Below, in pieces: positions 1 to 9,967 of a stretch of DNA of 64,000 nt. A model generated the notes under the pieces. The model had not been told where the DNA came from and searched no databases. It was given only the letters and a program-made list of their open reading frames with translations. Numbering within the stretch: position 1 is the stretch's first letter; each line of letters opens with the position of its first letter. This DNA is from an uncultured Pseudomonadales bacterium. GTDB taxonomy: Bacteria > Pseudomonadota > Gammaproteobacteria > Pseudomonadales > Pseudohongiellaceae. The DNA is taken from NCBI GenBank assembly GCA_949372635.1, contig CASIAB010000007.1:310001-374000 (forward strand), written 5' to 3'. Position numbers and translations under genes: made by a program.

Positions 1-1
1 T

Positions 2-610
2 GGTATCAATCACACAACATTGAAGCCGAATGCTGAAATAGTATCTAACGCGTCCTGCACTACGAATTGCATCGTGCCGGTCTTGAAGACAATAAATGAA
101 GCATTCAAAATCGAGTCGGGTGCTATTACCACGATTCATTCTGCGATGAACGATCAACCAGTTATCGACAGCTATCACGATGATGATCTGCGTAAGACGC
201 GCAGCGCAATGCAATCGATAATTCCCGTCGGTACAGCCCTGGCTAAGGGCATTGAAAGAATCCTTCCAGAGCTAACCGGACTACTCGAAGCGCAAGCAAT
301 TAGGGTTCCAACTCTGAATGTTTCTCTTATGGACCTAACATTATCCGTAGCCACTACTACAAATGTAGAGGAAGTGAATCGCGCGATTCGCGAGGCCAGC
401 GCAAGCCTGCCTGCGAATGTGCTGGGCTTCACCGATGAGCCGCTCGCGTCTTGCGATTTCAATCACGATCCGCGTTCGGCAATCGTCGATATGAATCACA
501 CAAGTGTGGCGAACGGCGACCTGATTAAGCTATTCGTCTGGTTTGACAACGAATGGGCGTACGCAAACAGGATGCTGGATGTAGCTAAGTATATGAGCTC
601 AAATAAATGA
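2..610 (+). CDS. epd: Erythrose-4-phosphate dehydrogenase / GAPDH-family enzyme, C-terminal part
   Basis: The reading frame is already open at base 2, so the start lies upstream of the window and about 200 C-terminal residues are seen. The catalytic cysteine motif SNASCTTNC is followed by TTIHSAMNDQPVIDSYHDD, which matches the Epd subgroup of the GAPDH family better than glycolytic Gap. The C-terminal helix DNEWAYANRMLD is also typical. Epd oxidises erythrose-4-phosphate for pyridoxal phosphate synthesis; some family members act on glyceraldehyde-3-phosphate. Its place directly before pgk and fba copies the epd-pgk-fba operon of gammaproteobacteria. A Gap function cannot be excluded without the N-terminus. 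Confidence 0.85.
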   Translation, partial: GINHTTLKPNAEIVSNASCTTNCIVPVLKTINEAFKIESGAITTIHSAMNDQPVIDSYHDDDLRKTRSAMQSIIPVGTALAKGIERILPELTGLLEAQAIRVPTLNVSLMDLTLSVATTTNVEEVNRAIREASASLPANVLGFTDEPLASCDFNHDPRSAIVDMNHTSVANGDLIKLFVWFDNEWAYANRMLDVAKYMSSNK

Positions 611-647
611 ACAAGCCGTTACAGCTTTTACTTGGAATTAGTCACTA

Positions 648-1829
648 ATGTCATTCTTACGCATGGATCAACAAAATCTCGAAGGGAAGAGGGTTCTTAT
701 ACGCGAGGATCTGAACGTAGCCATTAATGACGGGGTGATTAGCAACGACACCAGAATCAGAGCGACACTACCCACTATCGAAATGGCGCGAGCAGCAGGT
801 GCAGAAGTAATTTTAATGTCGCATTTAGGTAGGCCGGTTGAGGCGAAGCCGATCGAGGAGCAGGATGATTTTTCGATGCAGCCGGTGGCCGATAGGTTAG
901 CAAAATTGCTCGATTGTGACGTTCAGCTCAATCGCGACTATCTATCTACGACTCCGGCTAGCCGTGGCCCTGGTAGCGTCACGCTATTAGAAAATGTGCG
1001 CATTAACGCCGGCGAAAAGGCCAACGATGATGTACTTGCTAAAAGTTATGCGGCACTGTGCGATGTATTCGTAATGGATGCCTTCGGTACGGCACACCGC
1101 GCACAAGCCAGCACTCATGGTGTTGCGAAGTACGCGCTTACCGCCTGCGCGGGCCTGCTACTCGCCAGTGAGCTCGATGCCCTCGAACGCTCTCTCAAGA
1201 ATCCAGAAAGACCCATGTTAGCGATAGTGGGAGGGGCGAAGGTCTCAAGCAAATTGGAAGTGCTTAAGAATCTATCGACCGAAGTTGATCAACTCATCGT
1301 AGGAGGCGGCATAGCGAATACTTTTCTAGCGGCAGCTGGTGTAAATGTGGGGAAGTCATTGTTCGAGCGAGATCTTATCGACACAGCTAAAGAATTAATG
1401 GGTACAACTTCCATTCCAATGCCCACTGATGTCGTTGTTGCAAAAGAATTCGCTGTGAATGCAGTCGCAGTAACGAGGTTGGTCACCGATATCGAAGACG
1501 ATGACATTATCCTAGATATAGGGCCGGTAACGGCGAGGCACTTTGCGGAAATTATCGGTAATATGAAAACGATAATCTGGAATGGACCGGTTGGCGTGTT
1601 CGAGTTCGAACAATTCTCAAAAGGTACGCAGGCGGTTGCGAAAGCGATAGCCGATAGCGCTGGGTTTTCAATCGCAGGCGGTGGAGAAACCATCGCGGCG
1701 ATAGATAAATATGCAATTACAGATAAAGTCTCTTATATCTCAACGGGAGGCGGTGCTTTTCTAGAATACGTACAGGGGGCTGTTTTGCCCGCGGTAGAAA
1801 TTCTGGAAAAAAAAGCCAGCGAAGGTTAG
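648..1829 (+). CDS. pgk: Phosphoglycerate kinase
   Basis: Cytosolic glycolytic and gluconeogenic enzyme that transfers phosphate between 1,3-bisphosphoglycerate and ADP. At 393 residues it has the normal bacterial length. Visible landmarks are the N-terminal substrate loop REDLNV, SHLGRP, the hinge segment [13 protein letters not shown] near residue 195, WNGPVGVFE, and the C-terminal nucleotide loop GGGETIAAI followed by [10 protein letters not shown]. The chosen ATG gives the N-terminus MSFLRM, which resembles E. coli Pgk (MSVIKM). The gene sits 37 bp after epd and 67 bp before fba and is probably cotranscribed with them. Confidence 0.96.
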   Translation: MSFLRMDQQNLEGKRVLIREDLNVAINDGVISNDTRIRATLPTIEMARAAGAEVILMSHLGRPVEAKPIEEQDDFSMQPVADRLAKLLDCDVQLNRDYLSTTPASRGPGSVTLLENVRINAGEKANDDVLAKSYAALCDVFVMDAFGTAHRAQASTHGVAKYALTACAGLLLASELDALERSLKNPERPMLAIVGGAKVSSKLEVLKNLSTEVDQLIVGGGIANTFLAAAGVNVGKSLFERDLIDTAKELMGTTSIPMPTDVVVAKEFAVNAVAVTRLVTDIEDDDIILDIGPVTARHFAEIIGNMKTIIWNGPVGVFEFEQFSKGTQAVAKAIADSAGFSIAGGGETIAAIDKYAITDKVSYISTGGGAFLEYVQGAVLPAVEILEKKASEG

Positions 1830-1896
1830 TTTTTCTTAAAAATTTGAACTTGTAAATTTACTGACAAAGAATAAAAAAGAGAACTGAGGACGAATC

Positions 1897-2940
1897 ATGG
1901 CATTAATTAGTTTAAGACAATTGTTAGATCATGCTGCAGAACATAATTACGGTGTTCCGGCTTTCAATGTAAATAATCTCGAACAGATTCGCGCTATTAT
2001 GGAAGCTGCAGATGAGGCGAACAGCCCAGTCATTCTCCAGGCATCGGCAGGTGCCCGAAAATACGCCGGATCGAATTTTCTGAAACATCTTATTCAGGCA
2101 GCGATCGAGGAATTTCCGCATATACCTATAGTTATGCATCAGGATCATGGTGTCTCGCCGGCAATATGTCAGCGCTCCATACAATTAGGCTTTTCTTCTG
2201 TGATGATGGATGGATCGCTAGCAGAAGACGGTAAGACACCTACAGATTTCGACTACAACGTTCACGTCACCAAGACTACGGTCGACATGGCACATGCCTG
2301 CGGGGTATCAGTAGAAGGTGAGATCGGTTGCCTAGGCTCGCTCGAGACAGGCCTGGCGGGTGACGAAGACGGAAGCGGCGCGGAAGGCCAACTAACAATG
2401 GCGCAGATGCTAACCTCGGTAGAGGAAGCCTCAGACTTTGTAGAGGCGACGGGCGTTGATGCCTTGGCGATAGCAGTAGGCACAAGTCACGGGGCATACA
2501 AGTTTAGCCGCCCACCAACGGGAGACATCCTGGCGATAGGCAGAATAAAAGAAATTCATGCGAAGATTCCGAACACTCACTTAGTAATGCACGGGTCCTC
2601 CTCAGTGCCGCAGGAATGGCTGGCGACAATTAATGAGTTTGGCGGCGAGATTCCAGAGACCTATGGCGTGCCCGTCGAAGAAATTCAGGAAGGCATCAAG
2701 CACGGCGTGCGTAAAGTAAATATTGATACGGATCTACGCCTTGCATCGACAGGTGCCACGCGTAAGTTTCTCGCCGAGAACAAATCTGAATTCGATCCGA
2801 GAAAATTCCTGATTCCAACTATGGATGCGATGAAGTCTATCGTTCTTGAAAGACTTGAGGCGTTTGGCACCGCGGGCCAAATCTCGAATATCAAGAAAGT
2901 ATACAACCTAGAACAGATGGCCGACCGCTATTCCAAATAA
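1897..2940 (+). CDS. fba: Fructose-bisphosphate aldolase, class II
   Basis: Zinc-dependent aldolase of 347 residues that interconverts fructose-1,6-bisphosphate and the triose phosphates. The putative metal-binding histidines are visible: HQDHG (His81/His84), SHGAYK (His198) and HGSSSV (His232). [10 protein letters not shown] supplies the conserved glutamate. Overall layout is the longer class IIB/CbbA-like form found in Pseudomonas relatives. A good AGGA ribosome site lies about 10 bp before the ATG. It closes the epd-pgk-fba run; no clear hairpin terminator follows. Confidence 0.95.
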   Translation: MALISLRQLLDHAAEHNYGVPAFNVNNLEQIRAIMEAADEANSPVILQASAGARKYAGSNFLKHLIQAAIEEFPHIPIVMHQDHGVSPAICQRSIQLGFSSVMMDGSLAEDGKTPTDFDYNVHVTKTTVDMAHACGVSVEGEIGCLGSLETGLAGDEDGSGAEGQLTMAQMLTSVEEASDFVEATGVDALAIAVGTSHGAYKFSRPPTGDILAIGRIKEIHAKIPNTHLVMHGSSSVPQEWLATINEFGGEIPETYGVPVEEIQEGIKHGVRKVNIDTDLRLASTGATRKFLAENKSEFDPRKFLIPTMDAMKSIVLERLEAFGTAGQISNIKKVYNLEQMADRYSK

Positions 2941-3005
2941 CGGATAGTTGGTGAGCAAGTTGCTAAGCGAAAGCCCGAAGTTTGCGCGAAGGTGAATGAG
3001 AGCGG

Positions 3006-4001
3006 ATGTTCAGCAAGGTAGATGCCAACCAGCTTAGACAAAGCCTGCAGGGAATTGACTTCCTGCAGGCTTATGCAGAGTCGCATTTCGAGCTCGGCGC
3101 TGCGGCAGCGCACGACTATGCCGCCTACAAACAGCACTACGGTCTTAATTTTTCAGAACTGTATCCGGAATTAAAGACTGCCAGATCGACTATAGGAACC
3201 TTCTCTAGTGGAACCTATGAACTAGTTTGCCAGCACTTTATCCCTTCAACACAAGCGCCCCGAAAAGCTGCATTTTTGCTGCATGGCTATTTCGACCACA
3301 CTGGTTTGTACCGTCATTTGATAAAACATCTGCTAGAGCGTGACATCTCGGTCATTATCTTCGATCTGCCTGGCCATGGATTGTCTAGCGGTGCGATCGC
3401 GAGCATTGCTTCGTTTCAGGATTATAGTGCAGCGTTGCTAGAGTGCCTAAAGCTCGCTAAACAACAGCAGGTCGCTTCACCCTGGATTGCGATAGGTCAG
3501 AGTACTGGTGCGGCAATCTTTATGGACGCCCTACTGGAAAATAAATTAGAGAAGGATTTCTCACTGCAGGATTTTATACTTCTCGGGCCATTGCTTAGGC
3601 CGAGGCAGTGGCTGCGTTCCAAGATTTTGTTCAGTGTGAGCCGATTATTTATGGCGTCAACGCCACGAAAATTTAGCAAGAATAGTCATGATGTCGAGTT
3701 TCTAGAATTTCTAGAGAATAGAGATGAGCTACAGAGCCGGATCCTTCCCAGTGATTGGGTTCAGGCGATGATCGATTATATCAAGCGGTTTGAGGCGGCG
3801 CCCCGCCATAAATACTCCCTGCAGATAATTCAAGGCAGGGGAGATGGGACTGTTGAATGGGAAACGAATATCCCCAAAATATTAGGGAAGTTTCCGGGTT
3901 CTAAGGTTCATTGGGTCGATGAGGCAGGACACCATCTAGTCAATGAATCGCTACACTATCGTGCGCAGTCCTTTGCGATTATAGATCGACTTCTAAAATA
4001 A
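3006..4001 (+). CDS. Alpha/beta hydrolase, lysophospholipase/monoglyceride-lipase type
   Basis: A 331-residue protein without a signal peptide. It has the serine hydrolase signature of the S33 hydrolase_4 group: HGYFDHTGLYRHL as the oxyanion region near residue 95, DLPGHGLSSG, and the nucleophile elbow GQSTGA with Ser166. The catalytic histidine is in GHHLVNES near the C-terminus. Such proteins hydrolyse lysophospholipids or monoacylglycerols; the substrate is not readable here. Its stop codon overlaps the convergent serA by 9 bp, so the two 3' ends are shared. Confidence 0.8.
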   Translation: MFSKVDANQLRQSLQGIDFLQAYAESHFELGAAAAHDYAAYKQHYGLNFSELYPELKTARSTIGTFSSGTYELVCQHFIPSTQAPRKAAFLLHGYFDHTGLYRHLIKHLLERDISVIIFDLPGHGLSSGAIASIASFQDYSAALLECLKLAKQQQVASPWIAIGQSTGAAIFMDALLENKLEKDFSLQDFILLGPLLRPRQWLRSKILFSVSRLFMASTPRKFSKNSHDVEFLEFLENRDELQSRILPSDWVQAMIDYIKRFEAAPRHKYSLQIIQGRGDGTVEWETNIPKILGKFPGSKVHWVDEAGHHLVNESLHYRAQSFAIIDRLLK

Positions 4002-5222
4002 GACTCTGCAGCGAATAGTTCCCGGCACCTCATTCAACTTCTTCAGTGCCACTTTGCTATATTGCACGTCGATATCCATCACTACATAACCAACCTGTTC
4101 ATTTGTCTGCAAATACTGCGAGCTAATATTGATCTCAGTATCGGAGAACACATTGTTTATCTCGGAGAGCACGCCAGGCACGTTCTTATGAATATGTAAG
4201 AGTCGATGTTTTCCAGGGTGTGCAGGCAGCGTTACGGCAGGGAAATTTACCGAGGCAAAGCTGGAGCCGTTGTCGCTGTACTTAATAAGCTTCTCCGCTA
4301 CCTCGACCCCTATGTTTTCCTGCGCCTCCATGGTACTTCCACCTACGTGGGGAGTGATGATGCAGTTGTCGAATTGACGCAATGGCGATATAAATTCCTC
4401 GGCATTAGACTTTGGCTCCTGCGGATAGACATCAATTGCGGCGCCGGCGAGGGCCTTGCTCTCGAGCGCGCTAGCCAGTGCTTCGATAGCGACTACTGAG
4501 CCACGTGAGGCGTTAATCAATACTGATTCATGCTTCATCCAGCTTAGCTGTTCGGCACCGATCATGTCTTGGGTTTCTGGAGTCTCTGGCACGTGTAGGC
4601 TGACGACATCGCACTCACGCATGAGCTCTTCAAGTGAATCCATCTGCACCGCATTGCCTAGGGGCAGTTTGGTCACTACGTCGTACAAGTAAACCTGCAT
4701 ACCCAGAGACTCGGCGAGGACACTTAGCTGTGAGCCAATATTGCCGTAGCCAACGATGCCAAGTTTCTTGCCGCGTGTTTCGAAGGAACCCTTTGCAGCC
4801 TTCTGCCAAAAGCCTCGGTGCAGGAGGGCATTCTTCTCAGGGATACCGCGTAGTAACAAGATTGACTGGCCTATGACCAACTCGGCTACGCTACGTGTGT
4901 TGGAGAACGGTGCATTGAAGATGGGTATACCGCGTACAAGTGCCGCATTCATATCAACCTGATTCGTTCCGATGCAGAAGCAACCGACAGCCTGTAGTTT
5001 CTTGGACGCTGCGAACACGGGCTCATTTAACTGGGTACGCGAGCGAATGCCAACGAAATGTGCGTCTGCGATTTTCTCCGCTAGCTCGTCTCCCTCCAGC
5101 GAAGTCTTCAGAGCTTCAATATTTTCATAGCCCGACTTTTTGAGTGTGTTGATAGCGCTCTGGTGAACGCCTTCCAAGAGCAGAAACTTAATTTTCCGCT
5201 TTTCTAAGGACTTTGGATTCAT
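3993..5222 (-). CDS. serA: D-3-phosphoglycerate dehydrogenase
   Basis: First enzyme of L-serine synthesis, oxidising 3-phosphoglycerate with NAD. The 409-residue chain matches the E. coli-type SerA: substrate domain halves flanking an NAD Rossmann core (GIVGYGNIGSQ near residue 155), catalytic His in TPHVGGST, and a C-terminal ACT domain (HIHKNVPGVLSEINNVF) that binds serine as feedback inhibitor. NASRGSVV is the expected conserved loop. SerA enzymes are known to reduce 2-oxoglutarate to D-2-hydroxyglutarate, which is relevant because the divergent neighbour looks like the enzyme that removes that product. Confidence 0.96.
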   Translation of the reverse strand: MNPKSLEKRKIKFLLLEGVHQSAINTLKKSGYENIEALKTSLEGDELAEKIADAHFVGIRSRTQLNEPVFAASKKLQAVGCFCIGTNQVDMNAALVRGIPIFNAPFSNTRSVAELVIGQSILLLRGIPEKNALLHRGFWQKAAKGSFETRGKKLGIVGYGNIGSQLSVLAESLGMQVYLYDVVTKLPLGNAVQMDSLEELMRECDVVSLHVPETPETQDMIGAEQLSWMKHESVLINASRGSVVAIEALASALESKALAGAAIDVYPQEPKSNAEEFISPLRQFDNCIITPHVGGSTMEAQENIGVEVAEKLIKYSDNGSSFASVNFPAVTLPAHPGKHRLLHIHKNVPGVLSEINNVFSDTEINISSQYLQTNEQVGYVVMDIDVQYSKVALKKLNEVPGTIRCRVLF

Positions 5223-5461
5223 AGGGTTAGGCTTTCTATTCTGGGGCTAGTTGGGTTCAATTTGAAAAGGTGTAGCGCTTTTGAATGCCATGAAGGCACC
5301 AAGTAATTCATTGACAGCAGACCATCGGGAGCGATGCTCAAAAAGCTGAGGCATGGTAACATATTCTGCGTTTGCTATGCGCCGAGCCGCGCAATAATTC
5401 CGAAACCCAGCAGCGCCTAGCACTAACTAGATAGAGCAAAGATAGAGGGAAGGACAGAGAC

Positions 5462-6859
5462 ATGAATTGCCACAAACCAGAACTGCTGGAGAAGCTAGCC
5501 GAGATCGTAGGCGTAGACTGGGTTAAGACCGACCCCAGTGATCTCGAGAATTATGGTAAAGACTGGACTAAAGCCTATTCAGCAAACCCCGTGGCTATAG
5601 TGCTGCCTAGCAATACTGAAGAAGTGATTGCGCTTGTTCAGCTGGCAAACCTTCATGAAATTGCCCTCGTACCATCTGGTGGTCGCACGGGCCTGAGTGG
5701 CGGCGCGGTGGCCTCAAATGAGGAGCTGGTCGTTGCGTTCGATCGTATGAATAAGATTCTCGGTTTCGACCCCGCGGATAGGCAAGTTATTTGCGAACCC
5801 GGCGTAGTCACTGAACAGCTACAACAGTATGCGGAAACTGAAGGCCTTTTCTACCCTGTCGACTTTGCGTCTTCGGGCTCCAGCCAGCTAGGCGGGAATA
5901 TCTCTACCAATGCGGGTGGTATAAAAGTTATTCGCTATGGCATGACTCGTGAGTGGGTGAAAGGGATAAAGGTGGTCACCGGAAGCGGTGAGCTTCTGGA
6001 TCTGAACCGAGGCTTAAGTAAGAATGCGACTGGTTATGATTTTCGGCATCTCTTTACTGGAGCAGAAGGAACTCTGGGTTTCATTGTTGAGTTAACTGTT
6101 GCTCTTACCAATAAGCCCAAAGACCCGATAGTCTTGGTTCTGGGTGTGGAAAAGATGGAACTCATCATGCAAGTACTACAGGCATTTCAGGGCGAGCTCG
6201 ATCTTACTGCCTTCGAATTTTTTTCAGAGAAGGCGCTTAAGCATGTCATTGAAGAAAAACAACTACAGCGACCGTTCGATACTGAATCTGATTTCTATGC
6301 GCTAGTCGAGTTTGAAAATCATTCAGAGCAAGATATGGAAACGGCCATGCATCTATTTGAGACTTGTGCCGAAGAAGGCTGGATCGTGGACGGCGCTATT
6401 AGTCAGAACAGCACTCAAGCTAATAATCTTTGGAGGCTGCGTGAAGACATATCAGAAACCATTTCAAAATTTACACCATACAAGAATGACATCTCAGTAA
6501 AAGTTTCGAAAGTTCCAGAATTCTTACTAGAAGTTGACAGTTTGGTTACATCCGCCTATCCCGATTTCGAGATCATTTGGTTCGGCCACATCGGCGACGG
6601 AAATATCCATTTAAATATATTAAAACCAGATGCCTTGGCAGCGGAAACATTTTTCAAAGATTGCGCAAAGGTTTCTCGCCTGGTTTTCGAAATTGTAGAA
6701 AAACATGGTGGTAGTATTTCTGCAGAGCACGGCGTTGGCTTGTTAAAAAAGCCATTCTTGCACTACTCACGTAGTGCGGCAGAAATCGCCTATATGAAAT
6801 CGATAAAGAAAATATTCGACCCGAAGAATATTATGAACCCAGGAAAGATTTTCGATTAG
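5462..6859 (+). CDS. FAD-linked oxidase, D-2-hydroxyglutarate dehydrogenase type
   Basis: A 465-residue flavoenzyme with an N-terminal FAD-binding-4 (PCMH) domain, PSGGRTGLSGGAV near residues 79-91, and a C-terminal FAD-oxidase domain. HIGDGNIHLN (His376, His381) and SAEHGVG are the metal and substrate motifs shared by D-lactate, glycolate and D-2-hydroxyglutarate dehydrogenases. Position argues for D-2-hydroxyglutarate: it is divergent from serA across a 239 bp gap. In Pseudomonas these two enzymes are functionally coupled because the dehydrogenase recycles the D-2-hydroxyglutarate made by SerA. The substrate is inferred from context; D-lactate remains possible. Confidence 0.82.
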   Translation: MNCHKPELLEKLAEIVGVDWVKTDPSDLENYGKDWTKAYSANPVAIVLPSNTEEVIALVQLANLHEIALVPSGGRTGLSGGAVASNEELVVAFDRMNKILGFDPADRQVICEPGVVTEQLQQYAETEGLFYPVDFASSGSSQLGGNISTNAGGIKVIRYGMTREWVKGIKVVTGSGELLDLNRGLSKNATGYDFRHLFTGAEGTLGFIVELTVALTNKPKDPIVLVLGVEKMELIMQVLQAFQGELDLTAFEFFSEKALKHVIEEKQLQRPFDTESDFYALVEFENHSEQDMETAMHLFETCAEEGWIVDGAISQNSTQANNLWRLREDISETISKFTPYKNDISVKVSKVPEFLLEVDSLVTSAYPDFEIIWFGHIGDGNIHLNILKPDALAAETFFKDCAKVSRLVFEIVEKHGGSISAEHGVGLLKKPFLHYSRSAAEIAYMKSIKKIFDPKNIMNPGKIFD

Positions 6860-7093
6860 ACACTTTTTTAATTCAACTATTGATATAACTATGACGCAGC
6901 CATGTCGCTTGTTTACCGTCGCAGATAACGCGTGAGAAGCCTCAACTAACCCCCAAAAAGCCGTTACAATTTGCGACATTTAGAGTTTCCATCTACTAAT
7001 TTATAGGTATACACTAATATTCGGTCGAATTTTCGCCGGCGGATTGCCTTGATTGGTGATTCGATTTCTAAATTTTTGTGTACGAGAACTAGT

Positions 7094-7303
7094 ATGTCAG
7101 ATTCAGTTGAGGGTACTGTTAAGTGGTTTAATGACGAGAAGGGATTCGGATTCATAGAGCAGGAAGGTGGCAAGGATGTATTCGTACATTTCAGCGCTAT
7201 CAATGGCTCAGGAAGAAAAACTCTTCATGAAGGTCAGAAAGTAACCATGGATGTAACCCAAGGCCAGAAAGGCCCTCAGGCAGAGAACGTAAACCCAATT
7301 TAG
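7094..7303 (+). CDS. Cold-shock domain protein (CspA family)
   Basis: A 69-residue single cold-shock domain starting [12 protein letters not shown]. Both RNA-binding motifs are present: KGFGFI (RNP1) and DVFVHF (RNP2). The open frame continues 15 codons upstream, but homology begins at this ATG. It binds single-stranded RNA or DNA and acts as an RNA chaperone; whether it is cold-induced or constitutive cannot be read. The gene stands alone with 234 bp of non-coding sequence before it, room for a long leader as in other csp genes, though I see no certain regulatory element. Confidence 0.93.
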   Translation: MSDSVEGTVKWFNDEKGFGFIEQEGGKDVFVHFSAINGSGRKTLHEGQKVTMDVTQGQKGPQAENVNPI

Positions 7304-7413
7304 TAAAGTCCTAAATGACTTAATCTACTTGGACTAAACGTCAATATTTGCTCGGATAAGAAAAAAGCGAACACTCGTTCTAGATCTTTGTCTTAATACG
7401 CATTAGGACTTTA
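7304..7413. repeat. 11-bp perfect inverted repeat after the cold-shock gene
   Basis: Directly after the csp stop codon, TAAAGTCCTAA (7304-7314) is repeated in inverted form as TTAGGACTTTA (7403-7413), separated by 88 bp. The spacer contains no gene. It could fold the 3' untranslated region into a long-range stem, or be a relic of a small element. It is not a normal intrinsic terminator because no U-tract follows. Confidence 0.5.
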
Positions 7414-7481
7414 ACTATCTAGAGATCGATACTCCAAACGCTTTCTTTTTTCAATGCAATTAGCCGCACTTCCTTTCATCT

Positions 7482-8153
7482 TCAGGGCAGGTATGTCTTG
7501 ACCCCTGCGCTTGTTCCTAACAACAAGCGGCTAGCCCCTCGTTTCGCGAAAAGTCCATTACAAACCACGCCTGTTATCTGGTTAAGTTGAGTTTCCAGCT
7601 TTCTCGGATCAAGAATTTCTAGATTATAGATATCGAGGATATTATTACCATTGTCGGTTACACAACCTTCCCTATAGACAGGGTCGCCGTCAAGTTTCAC
7701 GATCTCTCTGGCGACGTAGCTGCGAGCCATTGGAATAACCTCTACAGGTAAGGGGAAATTACCTAGCACTGGCACCAGTTTCGATTCGTCGGCGATGCAT
7801 ACAAATTCTTCAGATGCAGCCGCTATAATTTTCTCGCGCGTTAACGCTGCCCCTCCCCCTTTGATGAGTTGTAAGTGTTCATTGGTCTCATCGGCACCAT
7901 CAACATAGACACGCAAAGTTCCTGCACTATTTAGGTCCAGCACAGGTATGTTTAGCTCTTTTAGTCGCCTAGCGGATTCTTCAGAGCTAGCAACAGTGGC
8001 ATATATTTTGTGTTGAATTTTACCGAGTTCAGCGATAAACAGATTCGCGGTGGATCCGGTGCCTACGCCGATTACAGTGTCCTTTTCTAGCAACGATTCT
8101 ACATAGTCAAAGGCGGTTCGTGCTACGGCCTGCTTAAGCTCATCTTGTGTCAT
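7482..8153 (-). CDS. rpiA: Ribose-5-phosphate isomerase A
   Basis: Pentose phosphate pathway enzyme interconverting ribose-5-phosphate and ribulose-5-phosphate. The 223 residues match RpiA in length. Motifs in order: [12 protein letters not shown] (phosphate loop, near residue 30), [10 protein letters not shown] with the catalytic acidic pair near residue 85, [12 protein letters not shown] near residue 98, and [12 protein letters not shown] near the C-terminus. The gene precedes nothing obvious on its strand and lies 12 bp after psd, so it may be read through from the psd group. Confidence 0.96.
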   Translation of the reverse strand: MTQDELKQAVARTAFDYVESLLEKDTVIGVGTGSTANLFIAELGKIQHKIYATVASSEESARRLKELNIPVLDLNSAGTLRVYVDGADETNEHLQLIKGGGAALTREKIIAAASEEFVCIADESKLVPVLGNFPLPVEVIPMARSYVAREIVKLDGDPVYREGCVTDNGNNILDIYNLEILDPRKLETQLNQITGVVCNGLFAKRGASRLLLGTSAGVKTYLP

Positions 8154-8165
8154 GCTAATCCTCGA

Positions 8166-9032
8166 TTATTCTATTTCTGCGGAAGCAACTTGCCCTAGTA
8201 ACTGACCCATTGCAACACTGGAAGTGGCTTTCAGTGAAGATGCAAAATTGATTGTGCCATGTGGGAACAATACGATGGCAGTAGAGCCAAGACGAAACCT
8301 TCCTAACTCGCCGCCTAACGGAAGCTCCACAGCAGGAGCTCGATTCGCGTAGTCAGTTATCTGAATCTCGCGTTTCCCCGATCTTGGGCAAATTTCTCCT
8401 GCCCAGACTGTATCTATGCCGGCGACAATCATCGCGCCAACTAATATGACGACCATCGGGCCCAGCTTTGTATCGAACAGGCAGATGAGTCGTTCATTTA
8501 CTGTAAACAAATCTGGAACGGCATCGGCTGTTGTTTGATTCACTGAGAATAGTTTACCTGGCACATAGACAGTCTTCTTCAAAACCCCGGCCATCGGCAT
8601 GTGCACGCGGTGATAGTCTCTGGGGGAAAGGTAGATCGTGGCGAACGTGCCATCCCGAAAAAGCCCCGCCATCTGCACGTCACCGGCAAGTAGACTCTCG
8701 CAGCTATAGTGCCTTCCCTTTGCCTGCAGAAGATTGCCGGCAGTAATATTGCCTAGCTGACTAATAGCACCATCGGCAGGGCACACTATCGCGCCTTGAG
8801 CATTGGCAAGCGGCCTAGCGCCATCTTGTAACTCTCGAGTAAAGAAGGCGTTGAAGTTTTCAAACCTCTCTACGTCTTGAATTTTGGCCTGACTCAGGTC
8901 TACTTTATAACGTTTGATAAAGGCACGGATAAATAGCTTACGCAGTAGATGGTTCTGCGCCAGTACTCCCACCATCCGGGACAGCAGGTGATGAGGTAAG
9001 AGATACTGAAATAATATAAATAGGCGCGACAT
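8166..9032 (-). CDS. psd: Phosphatidylserine decarboxylase
   Basis: Makes phosphatidylethanolamine at the inner membrane. It is a 288-residue proenzyme of the bacterial type I size. The self-cleavage site LGST, which yields the pyruvoyl group on Ser, is seen in GRFRLGSTAIVLF near residue 250. Other conserved stretches are FNAFFTREL, CPADGAISQLG and LSPRDYHRVHMP. A run of the same order (psd next to a rhodanese, rsgA, orn, queG) is found in Pseudomonas. It starts 46 bp after the rhodanese stop and is probably in one operon with it. Confidence 0.96.
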   Translation of the reverse strand: MSRLFILFQYLLPHHLLSRMVGVLAQNHLLRKLFIRAFIKRYKVDLSQAKIQDVERFENFNAFFTRELQDGARPLANAQGAIVCPADGAISQLGNITAGNLLQAKGRHYSCESLLAGDVQMAGLFRDGTFATIYLSPRDYHRVHMPMAGVLKKTVYVPGKLFSVNQTTADAVPDLFTVNERLICLFDTKLGPMVVILVGAMIVAGIDTVWAGEICPRSGKREIQITDYANRAPAVELPLGGELGRFRLGSTAIVLFPHGTINFASSLKATSSVAMGQLLGQVASAEIE

Positions 9033-9078
9033 AGAAAGTCTTCAATTAGGAAATATTTCTGTTAGTTACTTCTACTAT

Positions 9079-9897
9079 CTATTTTTCGACTGGTACTGCT
9101 GGATCGTTTCCCCACTCAGACCATGAGCCATCGTAAGCCTTTATGTCATAACCAAGCGCTTTGCCGACCAGGTAGCTTAAGCCCGAGCGATGGTGAGTCT
9201 GACAATGCGTAATTACCTTTTTGTCTTTGCTTATGCCTAGCTCATTAAGTTGCTGTTGTAACTCCGGCAATGCCTTTAGGCGTAAGCCGTTCTCTCTGTC
9301 TTGAAGGCCAAGCCAGTTGAGGTTTGCAGCACCTGGTATATGTCCATTTCGCAGCGCAGTTACTTTCGTTCCGTTGAATTCTTCAATGGCCCTGGCATCC
9401 CAAACGATCGACTCAGCATCTTCGATACTAGCAAGCACCTCATCTTTTGACACGAGCAACTCTTCGCGAATACTTGCTGAAAAATTTGTAGGTTCTGGCA
9501 TTGATTTGTCGGTCTTCGTATTCGATAGGGGATAAGCCATCTTCAACCAAGCACTAAGCCCACCGTCGAGATAAGAATAATTTTGGTGCCCAATAATATC
9601 TAGTGTCCATATTAAACGGCCAGCCCAGCCTCCACCTTCATCGTCGTAGACAATGACGTGTTTGTCGGAGCTCAGTCCAATCTTTGAGAAGAGAGCGTCT
9701 AGTCTATCTTTAGAGGGTAATTTTCCGATGGCTGGTTTTACACCGCTCATTAACTCGTCAGGCTCAACCAACACCGAGCCTGAAATATGATTAACATTGA
9801 ACACAGATTGCTGCACAACAGCGACGAGTAGAATATCGTCATGAGCCGGTAATTCGTTGAATGCCTTTGGGGACATTATGAGGGGTAGCGTAGCCAT
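9079..9897 (-). CDS. Sulfurtransferase with two rhodanese domains
   Basis: A 272-residue protein with an N-terminal, probably non-catalytic rhodanese domain (YDDEGGGWAGRLIWTL) and a C-terminal catalytic one. The active-site loop holds the cysteine that carries persulfide in THCQTHHRS. The family covers thiosulfate and 3-mercaptopyruvate sulfurtransferases; the loop after the cysteine is longer than the usual CRxGx(R/T), so the donor cannot be assigned. No signal peptide. It lies between rsgA and psd, the same place as the Pseudomonas homologue. Confidence 0.88.
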   Translation of the reverse strand: MATLPLIMSPKAFNELPAHDDILLVAVVQQSVFNVNHISGSVLVEPDELMSGVKPAIGKLPSKDRLDALFSKIGLSSDKHVIVYDDEGGGWAGRLIWTLDIIGHQNYSYLDGGLSAWLKMAYPLSNTKTDKSMPEPTNFSASIREELLVSKDEVLASIEDAESIVWDARAIEEFNGTKVTALRNGHIPGAANLNWLGLQDRENGLRLKALPELQQQLNELGISKDKKVITHCQTHHRSGLSYLVGKALGYDIKAYDGSWSEWGNDPAVPVEK

Positions 9898-9967
9898 TCC
9901 TATTTATCTCTTGTCACTGTGTCCAAGCTGCGATTTTCCCTATCTAGTTTCTATCATATATCTAGTC

